A stretch of 47,729 bases of DNA, taken from the NCBI GenBank assembly GCA_964510225.1, contig CAZEAN010000041.1:1-47729 (forward strand). The letters run 5' to 3'. The stretch's first letter is position 1, and every line of letters starts with the position of its first letter. This document shows, in pieces, positions 22,184 to 30,696 of this stretch. Both the position numbers and the translations under genes were made by a program. This DNA is from CAZEAN01 sp964510225. Lineage in GTDB: Bacteria > Planctomycetota > Planctomycetia > Isosphaerales > Isosphaeraceae. A model generated the notes under the pieces. That model made no database searches, was not told the DNA's origin, and worked only from the letters and a program-made list of their open reading frames with translations.

Positions 22184-24427
22184 TTAGCGCGACGGAGGAG
22201 TGGGATCGCTGTCGAAGAGTTCCTTGATCGCTGAAGAGGGCGATGTACCAGTCCTCGCAAACTTTACGATGTACTGGTATAGCTGGACCGCGTAGGCCAC
22301 TCCTGTCTCACCTCCAACGAAGAGCTGGTTGATGTGGGCGACTCCCAGATCCTCCGCAGCAGCCAGAGGGACGACCATTTCATACTCGGGATGGATCTCA
22401 TAACCAACATTCGATCGATAAACCCCAAGTTCCTCGGCACGTTGCGCAACCGCCTTGATCGTAGGGACTCGGAGCGCTTCGTTCAGGCTCAGGCCGGGAG
22501 CATCCTTCAACAAAACCTGCTCAATCTGGTAGAGCAGTCGGAGGTCGGCGAGAACCGTCGCCATCCGCTCCCGCAATTCCTCATCGGAGAGTGTGCTCTG
22601 CGGAGGGTCATTGGTGGCTCGACCACCTTGCTCCATTTCTTCGAGGATTTCAGCCGAGAGCGCTTTGAGGTCGTCCGAGATCGCTTCTGAATCTTTTTCA
22701 GTCGCTTCAAGAAGTGTTCGGAGCGTTTGATTGCTCATCCATTGCTTGAGGCGTTCCGTAAGTTCGACGAACTCGACAGCGCGGCTGACAAAGCGTTCTT
22801 CCACCTTGGCGCGTCGAGCAGCCGTAGGATCGTCACGTTGGCCTTCCACGACACCCGCTTCTTCGAGAATCTCAGGCTTTGGCTCCTCGACGGCATCAGG
22901 CTTTGGCTCCTCGACGGCATTGGTTTCAATTTTCGAGGGGTCTGTAACAACCTCGGCAAAGAGCGTCTCGCGCCTCGGATTCCCCTCGTTGAGATCCTTA
23001 TCGAGTCGCACGTTTCCTTGAAGGCGCACGTCCCCTTGAAAGAGGTTGCTGTTCTTCTCTTCGAGGGTGCGTTGCCAGTCCTGGAGCTTGGCTTCCCGGA
23101 GGGCAAGCTCATAATAGATGGATAGCTTATCTATTTCTTGTTTTAAGCTTGTGATCGCACGCTCAACTTCAGCAAGTGACTTGGTGTCTGGTTCAAGTAT
23201 AACCTTGACTCGCTCTGCCGTGACCTCGCGTTCATCATCAAGACTGAGCTGAACTTGGGCAGTCGCCGGATCAGCTTCGAAAACCCACGACTCTTCGAGC
23301 TGAGTCATCTTGGCGATGGCATCTGAGGCCATCTGCTGGGCATGCTCAAGCCGGACCTTCAGTTCGTGGAGTCGCTGTAGGTTACTGAGGTCGGGGATGA
23401 TCTTTCGGAGTTCGCCGGGGTCCTCCTGGATCTCCTCAACCTTCTCCAAAACGGTGTATTGGGCCGTAACTGCTGGTGATTGAGGTTCATCCGCCTCCAC
23501 CACAATCGTCGCTTCTTGCGGGTTGGGGTCCTCGGTGGTAGTAGGACCCTCGCCGATCCATCCAAAGATCGGGACGGTGCTGCTCAACGCCACTAATCCT
23601 GTGGTCGTTGCACCGGCGAGGAAGAACTTGATCGACGTCAACATCGGGGTAAACGCTCCTTTTTCGAGCAATTGGATCGCCGCGGGAACAGTCCCGGCGG
23701 CGACGGAATGGGTGGCGAGGGCGAAGGTCCCGCGAAGAGCCGCTGCCTTCAGGGCAGGGGGGAGCGCGAACGCTTCGGGACCCAAGGCGCCGCATCCCAA
23801 GACGGTCGCAACGCCGACTCCCCGACGATCCAACCGATCCCGGAGCAACGTCCGCCCTCGGGAGAGTCGGACGCGGACGGTCCCGATTGGCCAGCCGAGG
23901 GTCTCCGCCGCTTCGCGGTGGGTTTTCTCCTGAAGGTGGCAGAGGAGAATCGGGGCGCGATACTTCTCCGGAAGACGCCCGAGTTCATCGAGGAGCATCC
24001 GGATCTGATCGGAGCGTGCCGCTGATTCCAGTGGCGCTTCGATCTCAGCGGGAAGTTCGAGCAGAAGTTCCGACGCCCCCTCTCGGCGATGCTGCCTTGA
24101 ACTTCGGAGCCCGATCCGACGCGCCACGGCAAAGAGCCAAGGGGCAAGAGATCCTTGAACTCGGATCGACGCAGCGCGACGGACCAACGCCAAGAAGGTT
24201 GCTTGGAAGGCATCTTCCGCATCCGTCCGTGTCGAGGTCAGTCGCCGGCAGATCGACCAGACCATCGCCCCATGGCGATCGACCAACCGCGCAAAGGCTC
24301 CCTCCGCACCTTTCCCCGATTCCAGGAAGCGATCGAGGAGTTCCTCATCCGTCGCTCCACCCGCGGCATCTCCGTCGAAGATTGCCCGGAGCGGGGTCAA
24401 GACTGCCTGATTCCTCGATCTCATCAT
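22184..24427 (-). CDS. ECF sigma factor fused to a membrane span and long coiled-coil domain
   Basis: Residues about 28-210 are a complete ECF sigma factor. Region 2 runs through DRHGAMVWSICRRLTSTRTDAEDAFQATFLALVRRA with SLAPWLFAVARRIG. Region 4 runs through LGRLPEKYRAPILLCHLQEKTHREAAETLGWPIGTVRVRLSRGRTLL. A hydrophobic segment (about 262-288, KFFLAGATTTGLVALSSTVPIFGWIG) then crosses the membrane. The remaining 450 residues are acidic and coiled-coil-rich, with a short duplicated KPDAVEEP unit. The fusion would tether a sigma factor to the membrane with an extracytoplasmic sensor region, replacing the separate anti-sigma factor. This architecture is common in planctomycetes. Total length is 747 residues. 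Confidence 0.88.
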   Translation of the reverse strand: MMRSRNQAVLTPLRAIFDGDAAGGATDEELLDRFLESGKGAEGAFARLVDRHGAMVWSICRRLTSTRTDAEDAFQATFLALVRRAASIRVQGSLAPWLFAVARRIGLRSSRQHRREGASELLLELPAEIEAPLESAARSDQIRMLLDELGRLPEKYRAPILLCHLQEKTHREAAETLGWPIGTVRVRLSRGRTLLRDRLDRRGVGVATVLGCGALGPEAFALPPALKAAALRGTFALATHSVAAGTVPAAIQLLEKGAFTPMLTSIKFFLAGATTTGLVALSSTVPIFGWIGEGPTTTEDPNPQEATIVVEADEPQSPAVTAQYTVLEKVEEIQEDPGELRKIIPDLSNLQRLHELKVRLEHAQQMASDAIAKMTQLEESWVFEADPATAQVQLSLDDEREVTAERVKVILEPDTKSLAEVERAITSLKQEIDKLSIYYELALREAKLQDWQRTLEEKNSNLFQGDVRLQGNVRLDKDLNEGNPRRETLFAEVVTDPSKIETNAVEEPKPDAVEEPKPEILEEAGVVEGQRDDPTAARRAKVEERFVSRAVEFVELTERLKQWMSNQTLRTLLEATEKDSEAISDDLKALSAEILEEMEQGGRATNDPPQSTLSDEELRERMATVLADLRLLYQIEQVLLKDAPGLSLNEALRVPTIKAVAQRAEELGVYRSNVGYEIHPEYEMVVPLAAAEDLGVAHINQLFVGGETGVAYAVQLYQYIVKFARTGTSPSSAIKELFDSDPTPPSR
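22873..22920 (-). repeat. Two-copy 24-bp tandem repeat in the sigma fusion gene
   Basis: The 24-base unit beginning CAGGCTTTGGCTCCTCGACG at 22873 is repeated exactly at 22897. It encodes two copies of an eight-residue unit (KPDAVEEP). The unit is in frame, so the change only lengthens an acidic linker. It looks like a recent replication slippage. Confidence 0.8.
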
Positions 24428-24574
24428 GATGCTGACCTCACCAACTTCAGTCGTCCTTCACCCAAGAAGATGCATCGAAGGGCAGGAGCAATTCACTTTT
24501 TTCTCAAGATTGGCGAACCACTGTACTCCGACGGATGTCTCTCTGGAGGAACCAAACAGACAAGGAAGATGCTG

Positions 24575-25363
24575 ATGTTTCATCTACAGAATCTAGAATC
24601 GACGTTCAATCGGATCGGTGCACGACTTAAGTTGGAGAACAAGCAACAGCGGTTTACCATCGACATCGATAAGGACCGCGCGGGGGAGCACTTCTTGCTG
24701 AACCCGCCTGTCTCAGAATCCGCTGAGTTGACGGTTCTCAATGTGGAGAAGCGGAATCGCCATCTCTTGCTGATGCACCGCGATGGCGACCAGAAGTCGA
24801 AGTTCTTGTGTGGTCATGATGAACGACACTGGTTCGTGGCGGCGATCCCCGAAGCAGCGCCGGTCGGAACGGTCCGGGCCGCGATGGAATCGTTGAAGCC
24901 GGAACCGGTCCGCGCGGCTCAGTCCCGCGCCCGAGTCTCGGGGAAGGCGTCGAACACGCGGAAGAACGCTGCCTTCCGACGCCAAGGTGAGTGGTTCCTC
25001 ATTCCGGAGCCGACATTGGTGGTCCCGGAGGACCAGATTCTCAAGAACGAACCGATCAGCCGAGGCGTCGGCAGTAAAGCACACTTCGCTGAGTTCTGTG
25101 CTCGGATCGGTGGAACCGAAGTCTTCGTCAGTCGGGCTTATCCCGCTGGTTTGGAACTCGCCGAGTATCGTTGGCTGATCAAAGAGAATCCCGAGGCAAA
25201 ATTCATGAGCTGGCGCAAGTTGGTCCGGGATGCAACCGTCTATATTTGTGGCAGGCTCAGACACGCTGACCATAACACGATTAACCTGCACTGTTGGCAC
25301 CAAGTGGTCATGAATACGGAAAATAGGGCACGGGCAATGCGACACGTTGTGTTTCTTGACTAA
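24575..25363 (+). CDS. Conserved hypothetical protein
   Basis: I cannot assign a function to this 262-residue protein. It has no signal peptide or membrane span. The N-terminal half (MFHLQNLESTFNRIGARLKL) leads to FLCGHDERHWFVAAIPEAAPVG, and a basic linker (about 110-135) precedes a second part ending in RLRHADHNTINLHCWHQVVMNTE. The ATG at 24575 is chosen because AAGGAAG (24562-24568) lies 6 bases upstream; the frame is open further to 24155, but that stretch is antisense to the sigma gene. It is followed by a strong terminator, so it is transcribed separately from the STAND gene. Confidence 0.7.
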   Translation: MFHLQNLESTFNRIGARLKLENKQQRFTIDIDKDRAGEHFLLNPPVSESAELTVLNVEKRNRHLLLMHRDGDQKSKFLCGHDERHWFVAAIPEAAPVGTVRAAMESLKPEPVRAAQSRARVSGKASNTRKNAAFRRQGEWFLIPEPTLVVPEDQILKNEPISRGVGSKAHFAEFCARIGGTEVFVSRAYPAGLELAEYRWLIKENPEAKFMSWRKLVRDATVYICGRLRHADHNTINLHCWHQVVMNTENRARAMRHVVFLD

Positions 25364-25694
25364 GTCTTTAGATAGGTTCGCGTTTGTGATTGTGGCCTTA
25401 GATCATTCTGGATTTGTGACTTAGATAGTTCAGCACCTCAGGACTTCTTCGGGAGTCCTGAGGTGTTTTGTTTCAACAACGCACCCGTTTCGAAGACCTT
25501 TGTCAGCCACAGTATCGTAGAGAGCGGGACGTGAGGTCGCCTTTTTGTTCCCCTGATCAAGCGGATTCAGAGGCCATCCACGCTCGCGCTGAACCTGGAA
25601 CCGCCGCAAGTGACGCGATAAGATAAGCGTATTGCAGGCGTGATTGTGATGTCTCGGTCCAAATAACCGGTCAGGTAGACAAAGTGAAGGACCT
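25364..25694. other. 331-base gap before the NLR-like gene
   Basis: The left part holds the terminator at 25434-25471. The rest (25472-25694) should contain the promoter of the STAND-TIR gene; no clear -35/-10 pair or gene is seen. GAAGG (25686-25690) is the likely ribosome site, 4 bases before the GTG at 25695. Confidence 0.45.
25434..25471 (+). terminator. Strong rho-independent terminator with UUCG tetraloop
   Basis: CACCTCAGGACT (25434-25445) pairs with AGTCCTGAGGTG (25454-25465). The inner T-G and C-G pairs close a TTCG tetraloop (25448-25451), and TTTTGTTT follows. It terminates the unknown gene ending at 25363 and insulates the STAND gene. Confidence 0.9.
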
Positions 25695-28600
25695 GTGAAC
25701 GCAAAAACATTCAACTATTTCCGCCACACATTACTCCGTGCCCAGAATTGGCAGCCTCGACCTGAATTCGACCGGGTCTCTGAGTGGTGGCAGGCGGGAG
25801 GTCGTGGTGTCTGTGCCTTGGTGGGGATGGGCGGCGCCGGAAAGACCGCCATTGCCGAGCGGTTCCTCCGGATCCTCCCCGGTGGCTTACCGCCTGAACC
25901 TGGCGTAGACAAAGTCGATTCGTTGCCCCAACCCCATAGTAACTTTGCGATTTCGTTCTATGATGAGGCCCACCCAGAAGATTTCTTCGAAGCGTTGCAG
26001 ATGTGGCTTGAGAGGACTCCGCGACTCACGACGGTACTCGCGTTTAATCAGATTGCGTTTATGCTCCAAGGAACTCCCGGCCTGATCGTTATGGATGGCC
26101 TGGAAAAGGTCCAAGACGATGGGGCCCGCGGTGCGTTCGGCAGGATTACGAGCCCCAACCTGCGCAACTTTCTTGATCAAGCGGCGGCCGGCTACTTTCA
26201 TGAACTCAGCTTGTTGGTAACGTCGAGGTTTCCGCTCGCCGATCTCCGCGATGCCCATCCGGGCTACTTTCAGACCGTGCCCATCGAAGAAATTGACGTC
26301 GCCACCGGGGTTCAGCTCCTCAAGGATCGTGGGGTTCACGGCAATGATCTCGAACTGGAACCGATCGTGGTGGAATGCGGCCGCCATGCCTTAACGGTCG
26401 ATTTTGCTGGTGGCTACATCAGCGAGTTTGGCGCTGGCAATCCATCCACGCCGTTGAAATTGGACGAGGCGGCCGAACTGGGGGAGAAAGCGGACGAAGA
26501 GCTGGATGACGATCGTCGTGCCGTCCTCAAGCAAGGTCGCCGCTTTGCCCGGATTGCCGAGCGGTATCGAGAAGGCATGCTGGAGAAAGACGAAGCCGCC
26601 CTCGCGTTGCTGGAGCGGGTCTGTCTCTTTCGGCTCGGGGTCGATCACGCAACCTTGGTGGCGATCTTCATCGGTCCTGACACAACCCGTATTTCGGGGT
26701 CAGCCTTGGCTGAATTGAACCCGGAGCAGGTGCAGCAAAAGCTCCATTGGCTGGTCAAAATGCGGATCGTGGAGGAATCGAAGCAACGCACCAAGAAAGG
26801 AACAACGAGAACGCTCTACACCATTCATCCCGCCGTCCGCGATGGCTTCCTGAGCGGGATTGATCGTGCGGTTGCCATCGATGGGCACGAATCGGTCCGC
26901 AAGGGGCTTGAAGTTTCCCTCGGCACCACTCCGGGCGAGAATCCGTCCGACCCCGGCACCCTCGATCTCCTTGAAGAGATCGTCTACCACGCCATTCAAT
27001 CGGACCACGTCGCGGATGCCTGGGATATCTTCAGGAACCGTATTGGGGGATATGAGAACCTCGGATGGCGGCTGGGAGCCTACGAACGAGGTGAGCGGAT
27101 CTGCCGGGCGTTTGCGCCTGGTTTACCTCCTGAGACCGCCTTGCAACCTATTGATTCGAATGATCCCGGTGTTAATGGCTTACCGTACCTCGCTCTCTCC
27201 GAAAACGTCCAGGCAGTCTTCATCAATGAATGGGGCTTGTACCTCCAGCACCTGGGACGCCTTGCTGCCCCGGCACGGTGCTACCAAATCACAATCAAGA
27301 TGTGGATGCGGCAGGAGGATTGGCAGAACGCGTCCATCGGCAACCAAAACCTCTGCGACGTGTTGTACCTCGCCGGTCGCCTCCGTGAGACGTCGGGACC
27401 AGGTGCCGGGGCAACGGCGAACCAGGCCGTGGAACTCGCCGAACGTGCCGATGATGCAGAGGAGCGATTCAGCTCTTACGCATACCGAGCGTACGTACAC
27501 GCCTTGCGCGGACAGGTTCAGCCCGCCCTCGCCGATTTCCAAACCGCCCTCGAATGGCAACGCAAAGCTGAGGGCAGGGAGGATCGACCGCTTTATAGTG
27601 GTGCGGGAATTTGGCACACGGAGTTGCTCACCCGCCTGGGTCGGCGCGATGAAGTATTGCGTCTAACTCAAGAAAACCAGGATCTATTAACAGAGCTTTT
27701 TGGAAAAGATGACAACGATGTTCCTAAATGCAGACTTATGATTGCCCAGATTAATATCGGTTTGCAGGACGTCTCATCGGCTGGGCAACTCTGCACGAAA
27801 GCCCATGAGTGGGCGGCTGCTCGAGATGACAAGGAGGTGCTCTGCTGGTCGCTTCTGGTACAGGCACGGATTGAACTGGCCCGAATTGATGCCTCAGGAG
27901 CACGCGGGAACAACGGAGCAACTGACAATAACGACGCTCCTTTAGCCTCCTGCGCACGGTCGCTTGGAGACGGACTCAAGATCGCCCGTGACTGCGGCTA
28001 CGGCAGGTACCACATTGACCTGCTGCTCGAACGTGCTCGTTGGCACCTCCATCAGGGCGATCCCCAAGCTGCGCACGAGGACATTCAGCTCGCCCTCGAC
28101 GAGGGAATTCCCGCCAACGAGGAATCCGGCCAGCCTGAACTCCTCGCCGCCAACGATGACGCATGCGGCTATGCCTGGGCGATCCCTTTCGGTTTCCAAC
28201 TCCGTGCCGCAGCCCAACTCCTCCAAGCCGCTCAGCTACAGAAGGTTGACTCCTTCGTCCCCGCCAAACGACACAACCTCCCCCCCGACATCAAGGCCCT
28301 TATCGAATCTGCCACCCTCAATCTCGAAGAAGCTCTCAAGCTCTGGCAGCCCCTCCATGACCCCGAACGAGACGACCAGAACTTCACCCATCCCACCACC
28401 GGCGAGATCTACAACTACCGAGCCGCCGAGACCTACCGAATCCTCGAAGAACTCCGAGACGGCCTCCTCACCCGCTACCCGATCCCAACCGACTCCGAAG
28501 AAACCGCTTCAGCAGCAGCCCCAACCACCAAACCCGGAGCCGAACCGGCGGCCAAACGCTTCAACGTCGCCCTTTCCTTCCCCGGTGAGCATCGGGACTA

Positions 28601-28979
28601 TGTCGAAAAAGTTGCTGATGGATTAGTGAAATCGCTAACCCAAAGCAAGGTCTTCTACGACGACTACTACACCGCTGAATTATCACGACCGAATCTCGAT
28701 ACTTATCTGCAAAAGATCTACCACGATGAGTCAGACTTGATCGTCGTCTTCTTAAGTGCCCATTATGACGAAAAGGAATGGTGCGGTCTCGAATTCCGGG
28801 CCATCCGTGATCTGATCAAGAAGAAAAAAGACGACGAGGTGATGTTCGTTCGACTTGCCGACGGTGATGTGAAGGGAGTTTTTGGAATCGATGGCTACGT
28901 CGACGGTTCTCGATTTAGCGAGAACCAAGTGGCTGACTTCATCTGCGAACGCCTCAAGCTTCTTCAGAATCAACCATAG
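25695..28979 (+). CDS. NLR-like STAND NTPase with TPR region and C-terminal TIR domain (probable phage defence)
   Basis: This 1094-residue protein has three parts. Residues about 20-400 are a STAND/NB-ARC-like NTPase: Walker A VGMGGAGKT (44-51), Walker B LIVMDGLEKV (130-139), sensor LLVTSRFP (Arg178), then a winged-helix-like segment with ALLERVCLFRLG. Residues about 410-930 are helical repeats of TPR type, the likely ligand-sensing region. Residues 956-1092 are a TIR domain: FNVALSFPGEHRDYVEKVA, then DLIVVFLSAHYDEKEWCGLEFRAIRD, with Glu1033 as the probable catalytic NADase residue. Known TIR-STAND proteins detect phage and degrade NAD+ to stop infection. The start is GTG. The gene stands alone; a degenerate TIR end lies 1.5 kb downstream. 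Confidence 0.88.
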   Translation: MNAKTFNYFRHTLLRAQNWQPRPEFDRVSEWWQAGGRGVCALVGMGGAGKTAIAERFLRILPGGLPPEPGVDKVDSLPQPHSNFAISFYDEAHPEDFFEALQMWLERTPRLTTVLAFNQIAFMLQGTPGLIVMDGLEKVQDDGARGAFGRITSPNLRNFLDQAAAGYFHELSLLVTSRFPLADLRDAHPGYFQTVPIEEIDVATGVQLLKDRGVHGNDLELEPIVVECGRHALTVDFAGGYISEFGAGNPSTPLKLDEAAELGEKADEELDDDRRAVLKQGRRFARIAERYREGMLEKDEAALALLERVCLFRLGVDHATLVAIFIGPDTTRISGSALAELNPEQVQQKLHWLVKMRIVEESKQRTKKGTTRTLYTIHPAVRDGFLSGIDRAVAIDGHESVRKGLEVSLGTTPGENPSDPGTLDLLEEIVYHAIQSDHVADAWDIFRNRIGGYENLGWRLGAYERGERICRAFAPGLPPETALQPIDSNDPGVNGLPYLALSENVQAVFINEWGLYLQHLGRLAAPARCYQITIKMWMRQEDWQNASIGNQNLCDVLYLAGRLRETSGPGAGATANQAVELAERADDAEERFSSYAYRAYVHALRGQVQPALADFQTALEWQRKAEGREDRPLYSGAGIWHTELLTRLGRRDEVLRLTQENQDLLTELFGKDDNDVPKCRLMIAQINIGLQDVSSAGQLCTKAHEWAAARDDKEVLCWSLLVQARIELARIDASGARGNNGATDNNDAPLASCARSLGDGLKIARDCGYGRYHIDLLLERARWHLHQGDPQAAHEDIQLALDEGIPANEESGQPELLAANDDACGYAWAIPFGFQLRAAAQLLQAAQLQKVDSFVPAKRHNLPPDIKALIESATLNLEEALKLWQPLHDPERDDQNFTHPTTGEIYNYRAAETYRILEELRDGLLTRYPIPTDSEETASAAAPTTKPGAEPAAKRFNVALSFPGEHRDYVEKVADGLVKSLTQSKVFYDDYYTAELSRPNLDTYLQKIYHDESDLIVVFLSAHYDEKEWCGLEFRAIRDLIKKKKDDEVMFVRLADGDVKGVFGIDGYVDGSRFSENQVADFICERLKLLQNQP

Positions 28980-29079
28980 CCACGAATCGTAGCGTTCTGA
29001 CGATCCGCAAGAGCACGGGGCCGTTTCAATTGGAGCCGTTCAGGCGACCAACGACGCTCCCCGTGCTTCATGGGGTTGA

Positions 29080-30369
29080 TTAGTCGTTCGCCGAGCCGAC
29101 CGCCCAGCCGATCTCCGGTTTGAGCGCCAGCGAACTCGGATCCTGATCAACCCCCACAAAACCACCTATGAACTCCATTTTGAACTTCTGGGTCAGGTAC
29201 TTCCAGGTGAAGGGCGCTCGCGATAGTCCCGCGGGAAAAGATTGGAGCGACATGCCATGACTACTACAAGAGGGATCGTCCTCTTCCTTAGGGTAGAGGA
29301 AATCGTGTAAGTCTCTATGCGTTTTCGCGAGGTGGAGGAAATCGCGTAAGTTTCGGTACGTTTTCTTGAGGTACGGATTCCGATTTGTCGCGGCGCTCTC
29401 TCCCCCGTCGAGCAAGTACGGAAAGAACGCCGCAATCCAACCGCTGATGTAAGGTCCACCGCTCACACCTCCGACCTTGTAAATGGAGCGCCAGAAGTCC
29501 TGATTGACCTCACCGCGGGTCGCCGCCACAAACTCATCAAGGACGGGTGCGATCGCCTCGGTCCACCACGCTAAGCCAAACTGGCCGAGTGCACGGGTCC
29601 GCTCCGCGAGGATCTCCCAGTCATTGGTGCTCCCTTCGAGCATGATCTGAGGGATCCCACAGAGGGTGTAAAACCTGTAATCGAAGTAGGATTGCATCGC
29701 CTCAAGGAGGACGATTTCTGCCGCCGCCTGCTCAACTGGCCCCGTCGTCGAGAATCTGGGCAACAGTAAGTCGTGCGTCGACGGACCCAGGTGTTTCCTG
29801 ATCTGGCTGCTGAACTCCCCAAAGACCTCGGGCCAAGGGTTTTCCGGAGAACCCTTGATGAAATCGTGCCGCTCAACCTCGAGGGTGAGCTTCCCCTCGT
29901 GCTGGACAAATTTCGGCCGGAGTTTCTCGGCATTCGCGTTGACGTGATTCGCAAATCCTTGAGCGACCAGGAGCCAGATGATGTCCGGGGACAAGACAAG
30001 AGGCCGGTGGTCATGGAACGCTAAGTGCACCGCCGCGATGACAGGATGATAGTCGACATTAGCGACCAATCTTCCGTAATAGCGCGAACAGGCTTCAAAC
30101 TGCCGAGGAACTGGAGGAGCCACCGCGAACTCCTCGGAGAGAGCCTCCGCGAACTCCACCTCCGACTCCTCGGAGTCGGAGATCCGTTCAGGGAATAGAG
30201 ATGGCGGTTCGGTCAGTTGTGCCCCGACCGCTTCCACGTAGGAGACCTCGGGCAACTTGTCCTTTGCCGGTGTTACCTCCGAGACGGAGATGATCGTCTG
30301 CTGTTGCGACGACGGCGCAGCAGCAGCCTTCGCATTCGATTTACGGCGGTGCGGATTCGTTGACTCCAT
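29080..30369 (-). CDS. DUF4419 family protein
   Basis: This 429-residue protein matches DUF4419 over about residues 85-400. The conserved HPVIAAVHLAFHDHRPLVLSPDIIWLLVAQGFANHVN, then FIKGSPENPWPEVFGEFSSQI, LCGIPQIMLEGSTNDW and VSGGPYISGWIAAFFPYL are all present. The function of the family is unknown. Residues 1-85 are a low-complexity, charged leader (KAAAAPSSQQQ; DSEESEVEFAEALSEEF). A 13-residue unit is duplicated in tandem near residue 340. GAGGAAG lies 7 bases before the ATG at 30369. It is convergent with the STAND gene and is flanked by the TIR remnant. Confidence 0.85.
   Translation of the reverse strand: MESTNPHRRKSNAKAAAAPSSQQQTIISVSEVTPAKDKLPEVSYVEAVGAQLTEPPSLFPERISDSEESEVEFAEALSEEFAVAPPVPRQFEACSRYYGRLVANVDYHPVIAAVHLAFHDHRPLVLSPDIIWLLVAQGFANHVNANAEKLRPKFVQHEGKLTLEVERHDFIKGSPENPWPEVFGEFSSQIRKHLGPSTHDLLLPRFSTTGPVEQAAAEIVLLEAMQSYFDYRFYTLCGIPQIMLEGSTNDWEILAERTRALGQFGLAWWTEAIAPVLDEFVAATRGEVNQDFWRSIYKVGGVSGGPYISGWIAAFFPYLLDGGESAATNRNPYLKKTYRNLRDFLHLAKTHRDLHDFLYPKEEDDPSCSSHGMSLQSFPAGLSRAPFTWKYLTQKFKMEFIGGFVGVDQDPSSLALKPEIGWAVGSAND
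29296..29373 (-). repeat. Two-copy 39-bp tandem repeat in the DUF4419 gene
   Basis: The unit starting GAGGAAATCG at 29296 is repeated with several substitutions from 29335 (39-base period). It keeps frame and produces two related 13-residue segments (NLRDFLHLAKT and RDLHDFLYP). The substitutions indicate that it is not very recent. Confidence 0.75.
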
Positions 30370-30521
30370 GACTATTCTTCCTCGACGTGCTTATCGGACA
30401 TCAAAGTTCAGCAGAACAATCCACTGAACTATTATTGATCATACGAAGTCGCAAACACTCTTGGCTATTGTGCATTCGGGTGAGCCATCATCGATTGACC
30501 CGTGTTCGGAGATCACTCGAC

Positions 30522-30639
30522 AAGGAATGATGCGCTCTCGAATTCCGGGCCATCCGCGATCTCTTCAGGCAGAGACGAAGCGAAGTGGCTACGTCCATCC
30601 ATCTGTGACCGCCTCAAGCTCCTCCTAAACCAACCCTAA
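30522..30639 (+). pseudogene. Decayed 3' end of a TIR-domain gene
   Basis: Bases 30522-30562 match 28773-28813 of the STAND-TIR gene at 38 of 41 positions (the KEWCGLEFRAIRDL segment), but a TGA replaces the Trp codon. After a large internal deletion, 30609-30639 encodes ICDRLKLLLNQP and a stop, against ICERLKLLQNQP in the intact gene. Frame is lost between the blocks. The rest of the 327-base gap between the DUF4419 and ldh genes (30370-30696) holds nothing I can identify. It is a remnant of a second TIR gene or of a duplication. Confidence 0.8.
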
Positions 30640-30696
30640 CAAAGACCGATTGAGCCGAAGCAGAGTTCAGATCCCTTTGTGATCGTTCGTGTTAGA

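Noticed and set aside
24155..24574. N-terminal extension of the unknown protein at 24575
   Set aside because: The stretch is antisense to the sigma-factor gene and has no ribosome site; AAGGAAG supports the start at 24575.
25430..25714. 94-codon minus-strand frame before the STAND gene
   Set aside because: It runs through the terminator hairpin and has no recognisable motif or ribosome site.
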